This document shows positions 6,927 to 9,082 of a DNA stretch of 9,082 nucleotides, piece by piece. Under the pieces are notes generated by a model. That model saw only the letters and a list, made by a program, of their open reading frames with translations, did no database searches and was not told the DNA's origin. This DNA comes from Candidatus Latescibacterota bacterium (GTDB lineage Bacteria > Latescibacterota > UBA2968 > UBA8231): positions 1,366 to 10,447 of the forward strand of contig DPVW01000236.1 of assembly GCA_003529325.1 (NCBI GenBank), written 5' to 3'. The stretch's first letter is position 1; the number at the start of each line of letters is the position of its first letter. The position numbers and the translations under genes are program-made.

Positions 6927-7756
6927 TGGAACGCCTGATCAACATCGACCGCAGGATCATCTTCGTCTTTGTCTTTCTGGGGGTTGCCATTCCCCTGCTG
7001 GTCGACATCCACCTGCCGATCAAGCCGACACCGACGGTGCGTTCTGTCTACGACGAGATCGAACGCATCAGCATCGAGGATCCGGACCGGCCCGTCCTCG
7101 TCAGTTTCTCCTATGGGGCCAGCACTGTACCGGAGATGGTACCGATGACCCGGGCCATCCTACGGCACCTGTTCAGCCGCGGGCGGAAGGTCGTCGGCAT
7201 CTGTCTCTGGCCCGAAGCCGTCGGGATCGCGCAGCCGATCATGGACGAGCTCGCGGCTGAGTTCGGCATGAAATACGGCACGGACTACGCCTTTTTGGGA
7301 TATAAACCGGGCCAGCACGCCGTGGTCCTGAATCTCGGGCAGAGTGTGGCCGGAACCTTTCCCTTCGACACGGCGGGCACAGCGATTGGTGACCTGCCGG
7401 TGTTGGACGGTGCGAAAAATCTCAAGGATTTCTCCTTCGTCTTCGACTTCGCTGCCGGGGACTCGATGGAATTCTGGTGGATCCCCTTCGGCCAGGAGAA
7501 GCACCGCTTTCCCTTCGCCGGTGGCTGCACGGCCGTGATGGCACCTGACCTGTATCCTTTCCTGCAATCCAAGCAGCTCGTCGGATTGCTCGGTGGACTC
7601 GCCGGTGCCGCCGAGTACGAGACGATCATCGGAGTCCCGGGCAGCGCCACGGCAGGTATGGAGCCGCAATCGGTGACGCACCTCATCATCATCCTGTTCA
7701 TCCTCCTCGGCAATACGGTCTACTTCATGACCCGGCGCCGCAGCGGCACGGTCTAA
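6926..7756 (+). CDS. Membrane protein with a large domain between two TM segments
   Basis: A 276-residue protein of unknown function. A short positive N-terminus (INIDRR) precedes TM1 (about 11-29); a 220-residue domain follows and ends at TM2 (252-268), then TRRRSG. The positive-inside rule gives N-in, C-in with the domain outside the cytoplasm. The domain looks alpha/beta: RPVLVSFSYGAS (55-66), a MTRAILRHLFSRGRKVVGI helix-strand unit (74-92), a helix ending DELAAEFG (107-114), YGTDYAFLGYKPG (117-129), and a Gly/Ala-rich end AGGCTAVMAPDL...QLVGLLGGLAGAAEYE (198-232). No catalytic motif was recognised; Cys93 and Cys201 are its only cysteines. The spacing of several of these motifs matches the cytosolic domain of the gene at 5056. 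The ATG overlaps the previous stop by 1 bp (TGATG), with GGAGGA upstream. Confidence 0.85.
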   Translation: MERLINIDRRIIFVFVFLGVAIPLLVDIHLPIKPTPTVRSVYDEIERISIEDPDRPVLVSFSYGASTVPEMVPMTRAILRHLFSRGRKVVGICLWPEAVGIAQPIMDELAAEFGMKYGTDYAFLGYKPGQHAVVLNLGQSVAGTFPFDTAGTAIGDLPVLDGAKNLKDFSFVFDFAAGDSMEFWWIPFGQEKHRFPFAGGCTAVMAPDLYPFLQSKQLVGLLGGLAGAAEYETIIGVPGSATAGMEPQSVTHLIIILFILLGNTVYFMTRRRSGTV

Positions 7757-7769
7757 GGGGACAGCCAAC

Positions 7770-8501
7770 ATGACTCGGGACAGATACGTATTCGTCGGCT
7801 TCCTCGCCCTTTTCTTATCTGCCAACGCCATCCTCGTTGCCAACGGCTCGCTCGCCCTCGACTGGGACGGCATTGGTGTGATGGTCGCTGTTGGCTGCAC
7901 ACTGGCACTCTACAGCTTCCTGTACAAGGACAATGCCCTGTTCAAGGTCGCCGAGCATGTCTACGTCGGCGTCGCAGCTGCCTACGTCTTCGGTATCACC
8001 TGGTACAATTCGCTGTATGGCGAGATCATCGTCAGCTACTTCGACATCGGTGCCGAGGGTAGCACCGGAGGGGGGCACAATCCATGGGTCTTGCTGTTCC
8101 CCACCCTGCTCGGTCTGCTGATGCTGACGCGATTCTCGCGCAAATTCAGTTGGCTGAGCCGCATCTCCTTCGCCTTCGTCGTCGGTGTGGGCGCCGGTCT
8201 TACGATCCCCAGATTCATGTCCTCTTTCCTGCTGGGGCAACTCGAACCCAGTCTGGCGCCACTGAGCCTGAGCTGGGAAGGCCTTAACCTGTTCCTCGTC
8301 CTCGTCGGCGTCATCACGGTGCTGGTGTATTTCTTCTTCTCCGTGGAGCACAAAGGGGCCGTCGGTCACGCGTCACGACTCGGAATCTGGTTTCTGATGG
8401 TCTCCTTCGGCGCCTCCTTCGGTTATACCATCATGGCCCGCCTGTCCCTGTTGATCGGGCGTATCAGCTTCCTGCTCGATGATTGGTTACACGTGATGTA
8501 G
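7770..8501 (+). CDS. Polytopic membrane protein, about 7 TM
   Basis: A 243-residue integral membrane protein of unknown family and the last gene of the operon. Hydrophobic segments lie at about 6-24, 34-52, 64-84, 105-121, 131-149, 171-190 and 203-222, with a final amphipathic or partly buried stretch to about 236. Features that stand out are LYKDNALFKVAEHVYVGVAAAY (51-72), with Glu62 and His63 at the membrane edge, and a glycine-rich polar loop (FDIGAEGSTGGGHN, 91-104) that is probably extracytoplasmic or re-entrant. Basic RFSRKFSWLSR (121-131) should be cytosolic. AAGGGGAC lies before the ATG, 13 bp after the previous stop. It resembles no transporter family I can name; with the 6-TM protein it likely forms the membrane core of the complex. 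Confidence 0.85.
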   Translation: MTRDRYVFVGFLALFLSANAILVANGSLALDWDGIGVMVAVGCTLALYSFLYKDNALFKVAEHVYVGVAAAYVFGITWYNSLYGEIIVSYFDIGAEGSTGGGHNPWVLLFPTLLGLLMLTRFSRKFSWLSRISFAFVVGVGAGLTIPRFMSSFLLGQLEPSLAPLSLSWEGLNLFLVLVGVITVLVYFFFSVEHKGAVGHASRLGIWFLMVSFGASFGYTIMARLSLLIGRISFLLDDWLHVM

Positions 8502-8527
8502 CCGCGCAGGTGGGCACGGACGTTCGC

Positions 8528-8569
8528 AGAGCAGACGACTGGCGTTGCTCTAAAGAGATCTGTCGATCT
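8528..8569. terminator. Two inverted repeats between convergent genes (possible weak terminator)
   Basis: AGAGCA (8528-8533) pairs with TGCTCT (8546-8551), and AGATC (8556-8560) pairs with GATCT (8565-8569) around TGTC. They lie in the 103-bp gap where the + operon and the - strand TPR gene converge, the expected place for a terminator. Neither stem is GC-rich and neither is followed by a T-run on either strand, so intrinsic termination is doubtful. Confidence 0.25.
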
Positions 8570-8604
8570 GGGGTCTTGGGAGTACTACTGCCGCGAGCCG
8601 TGTA

Positions 8605-9082
8605 CTACTCGCCGAGCTCCTCAGCCCGGGCGTAGGCGGCCTCGCTGTCGGCGATGCGTGCACTCAATGCGTAGATACGGCCCAACTCGCGCCACACGAC
8701 GCCATTTTCGGGCGTGTCGGTCGACAGTGACTCCAGCAATGGCAAAGCGGCATCGAGGTCTTCGAGAGCGAGATGGGTGATGGCCAGATTGTAGCGGGCA
8801 TCTATGTCACTGGGCCGCAGAGCGAGGGCCAGCAGAAAACTCTCACGCGCCTCCGAATGGGCATCTTTGGACCAGTACAGGTTGCCCAGATTGTAGTGGC
8901 AGGTGAAGCAGGCTGCATCCAGGTCCAGGGCGCGTTGTAGTGTCGCTACCGCCGCCTCTGTCAGTTGTTGCTCCGTCTGCGCGCTTGCCAGATTGACCAG
9001 GACTCCGTGGTGTTCGCCATACTGCAGTACATGCTCGAAACTGGCCACGGCTTCGTCGTATTGCTGCTTATTCAGATGGATG
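8605..9082 (-). CDS. TPR-repeat protein (N-terminus outside the window)
   Basis: The C-terminal 158 residues of a tetratricopeptide-repeat protein. The frame is open to the right edge and already reads IHLNKQQYDEAVASFEHVL there, so the GTG at 9048 is not the real start. At least three to four 34-residue TPR units are visible: a first unit ending ALDLDAACF; CHYNLGNLYWSKDAHSEARESFLLAL with ALRPSDI; DARYNLAITHLALEDLDAALPLLESL; and VWRELGRIYALSARIADSEAAYARA. TPR arrays are protein-interaction scaffolds; the binding partner cannot be read from the sequence. No enzymatic domain or TM segment is present in the visible part. It converges on the membrane operon and so is transcribed independently; any functional link is unproven. 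Confidence 0.88.
   Translation of the reverse strand, partial: IHLNKQQYDEAVASFEHVLQYGEHHGVLVNLASAQTEQQLTEAAVATLQRALDLDAACFTCHYNLGNLYWSKDAHSEARESFLLALALRPSDIDARYNLAITHLALEDLDAALPLLESLSTDTPENGVVWRELGRIYALSARIADSEAAYARAEELGE

Noticed and set aside
3921..8501. Rnf or Na+-NQR type redox complex
   Set aside because: The barrel protein and polytopic subunits recall RnfC/NqrA and RnfD/E in outline, but there are no CxxCxxCxxxC Fe-S motifs, no flavin-attachment S(T)GAT site and no flavoprotein gene; an ASKHA ATPase is not part of those complexes.
8905..8919. CxxCH (CFTCH) haem c-binding motif in the TPR protein
   Set aside because: It falls at the start of a TPR helix (CFTCHYNLGNLYW), where the His-Tyr-Asn-Leu-Gly pattern is typical of TPRs; one motif at this repeat position is most likely coincidental.

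Overview
The window is GC-rich bacterial DNA (roughly 60% G+C by eye) and almost fully coding. Nothing in it fixes the phylum. The layout suggests a free-living, probably Gram-negative-type bacterium: a chromosomal-looking decarboxylase gene, a long membrane-complex operon and a TPR gene. I see no mobile elements, tRNA or rRNA genes, CRISPR arrays or other signs of recent transfer.

Layout. Positions 2-1183 (+) hold the 3' part of a fold-type III PLP-dependent decarboxylase of the diaminopimelate decarboxylase (LysA) family; its start lies left of the window. A 155-bp gap (1184-1338) carries a possible promoter with a perfect tandem 8-bp repeat beside it. From 1339 to 8501 eight same-strand genes follow with overlaps or gaps of at most 13 bp, so they very probably form one operon. 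In order they are: a two-TM protein with a possible PH-like tail; a 109-aa soluble protein; a MutL/GlmL-family actin-like (ASKHA) ATPase; a 375-aa beta-barrel-rich soluble protein; a signal-peptide/FN3-like/TM/cytosolic-domain/TM protein (probably DUF6754); a 6-TM protein; a protein with a large domain between two TM segments; and a 7-TM protein. After a 103-bp convergent gap, a TPR protein is encoded on the minus strand (8605 to the right edge, partial).

Interpretation. MutL/GlmL proteins are known as accessory proteins of B12-dependent glutamate (methylaspartate) mutase. Here no mutase subunit is present. The ATPase instead sits among one soluble barrel protein, one small soluble protein and five membrane proteins. 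The natural inference is an uncharacterised inner-membrane complex powered or assembled by an actin-like ATPase, comparable in logic (not homology) to PilM with PilNOP. By eye, the cytosolic domain of the DUF6754-like protein and the extracytoplasmic domain of the 276-aa protein share a spaced motif pattern and the same TM-domain-TM layout, yet are predicted on opposite sides of the membrane. They may be ancient paralogues. The substrate or role of the complex cannot be read from the sequence.
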